A stretch of DNA of 41,348 bases, taken from NCBI GenBank assembly GCA_944324235.1, contig CALUVN010000017.1, positions 1 to 41,348 on the forward strand. The letters run 5' to 3'. The notes beneath the pieces are model-generated. The model was not told where the DNA came from, searched no databases, and worked only from the letters and a program-made list of their open reading frames with translations. This DNA comes from Candidatus Gastranaerophilales bacterium (GTDB lineage: Bacteria; Cyanobacteriota; Vampirovibrionia; Gastranaerophilales; Gastranaerophilaceae). The stretch's first letter is position 1. The number at the start of each line of letters is the position of its first letter. The position numbers and the translations under genes are program-made. Positions 40,800 to 41,348 of the stretch are shown here, in pieces.

Positions 40800-41264
40800 A
40801 TGGAAATTAAACCGGTTACTTCACAATATATATATAATAATAGTGTCGCTCTTCAGCAGCCGACGCCGCAGCGTAATTACTGCCTGTTTGACCAAAATAA
40901 AGTTGACTGCTTTGTAAAACAAAAAGAGCATGCCCTTCCTTATTTGAACGATGTGCTAATTCATTCAAATAATGAAGACCAGATTACGGAAACATTATAT
41001 ATATTAGACAGAATGCTTGACAACGGGACTCAAGGAATAGATAAAATGTACCCCGCCCTTTCCCGTTTTAACAAAAGTAAATCCCCTAATATCCAGACAT
41101 TTCTCGCCGGAATTTACAGAAAAATACAAATTCCTGATGCATTTGGTCCTCTTGTAAGTATGTTAATACAAAATTCGTTAAACCCGCAGCCATCATGTTT
41201 TGACCCTAATGAAGAGGTCGGAGGTGCAATCCTATCCTACATTTCGCCGCGTTTCCGCAATTAG
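40800..41264 (+). CDS. Unknown protein, third gene of the membrane-protein operon
   Basis: This 154-residue protein has no recognised family. The N-terminus (MEIKPVTSQYIYNNS) is polar. The rest is predicted helical, with YLNDVLIHSNNEDQITETLYILDRML-like repeats of helix-turn-helix spacing (HEAT-like at best), then RFNKSKSPNIQTFLAGIYRKI and a conserved-looking C-terminal FDPNEEVGGAIL. There is no signal peptide or membrane segment. It starts 12 bases after the upstream stop with GGAAAATTTTTAA as a weak ribosome site. The downstream 84 bases are AT-rich with another ATG at 41342 running off the window. Confidence 0.7.
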   Translation: MEIKPVTSQYIYNNSVALQQPTPQRNYCLFDQNKVDCFVKQKEHALPYLNDVLIHSNNEDQITETLYILDRMLDNGTQGIDKMYPALSRFNKSKSPNIQTFLAGIYRKIQIPDAFGPLVSMLIQNSLNPQPSCFDPNEEVGGAILSYISPRFRN

Positions 41265-41348
41265 TTTTTTATTATAATTGTAACAAAAACTTAACAAAAA
41301 AGGATAAAAAATTAAAGAAAAAGTAAAGAAAAGCCGAAAACATGAGTA

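Noticed and set aside
1-41348. tRNA or rRNA genes
   Set aside because: No cloverleaf-compatible GTTC-type arms with matching acceptor stems or rRNA-like sequence were found in the gaps by eye.

Overview
This 41.3-kb window is low-GC bacterial chromosome carrying mostly housekeeping genes plus lineage-specific unknowns. The organism looks like a fermentative, anaerobic, non-photosynthetic relative of the Cyanobacteria (Gastranaerophilales/Vampirovibrionia type). This is inferred from gene content: reverse rubrerythrin, a CooC/FolD cluster, small proteins with a CPHG...CPIC motif, and many AT-rich membrane proteins without recognisable families. No marker gene settles it. The standard genetic code fits throughout.

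Layout. 1-4.8 kb: a large unknown acidic protein running off the left edge, an octanoyltransferase (lipM-like) behind two tandem secreted paralogues, and a TPR protein. 4.8-8.1 kb: a complete dTDP-L-rhamnose operon (rfbCBDA) on the minus strand. 8.2-9.3 kb: an orphan phage tail-fibre-like pair with its own promoter and terminator. 9.4-11.3 kb: tyrS and cysE. 11.3-13.9 kb: two AT-rich convergent unknowns, one a divergent protein kinase-like enzyme. 14-18.2 kb: an alcohol dehydrogenase, reverse rubrerythrin, ROK sugar kinase and glutamate-cysteine ligase. 18.3-20.4 kb: ksgA and an extraordinary ispE. 20.5-28.5 kb: a LysM-like repeat protein, a peptide ABC ATPase, bioB, rplI, a MetE-like/CooC-like/folD C1 cluster, a coiled-coil protein and an XRE regulator. 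28.6-29.6 kb: a glycosyltransferase. 29.7-34.9 kb: the infA-rpmJ-rpsM-rpsK-rpsD-rpoA-rplQ-truA-rplM-rpsI operon (minus strand). 35-37.2 kb: lepB and a polyprenyl synthase. 37.3-41.3 kb: four uncharacterised genes, mostly membrane proteins, three of them behind what reads as a cobalamin riboswitch.

The most striking observation is in ispE. A DUF559 (Vsr-like endonuclease fold) domain, flanked by two ~96-bp hairpin-rich direct repeats exactly 450 bp apart, sits inside the essential kinase gene. The reading frame stays open from one end to the other. The architecture resembles the in-frame palindromic elements known from Rickettsia, but it carries its own nuclease. Second is the B12-riboswitch-like leader ahead of an uncharacterised membrane-protein operon. 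Third is a small cluster joining a zinc-methyltransferase-type protein, a CooC-type ATPase with its CxC motif, and FolD.

All functions are read from motifs and gene order by eye. No database search was possible.
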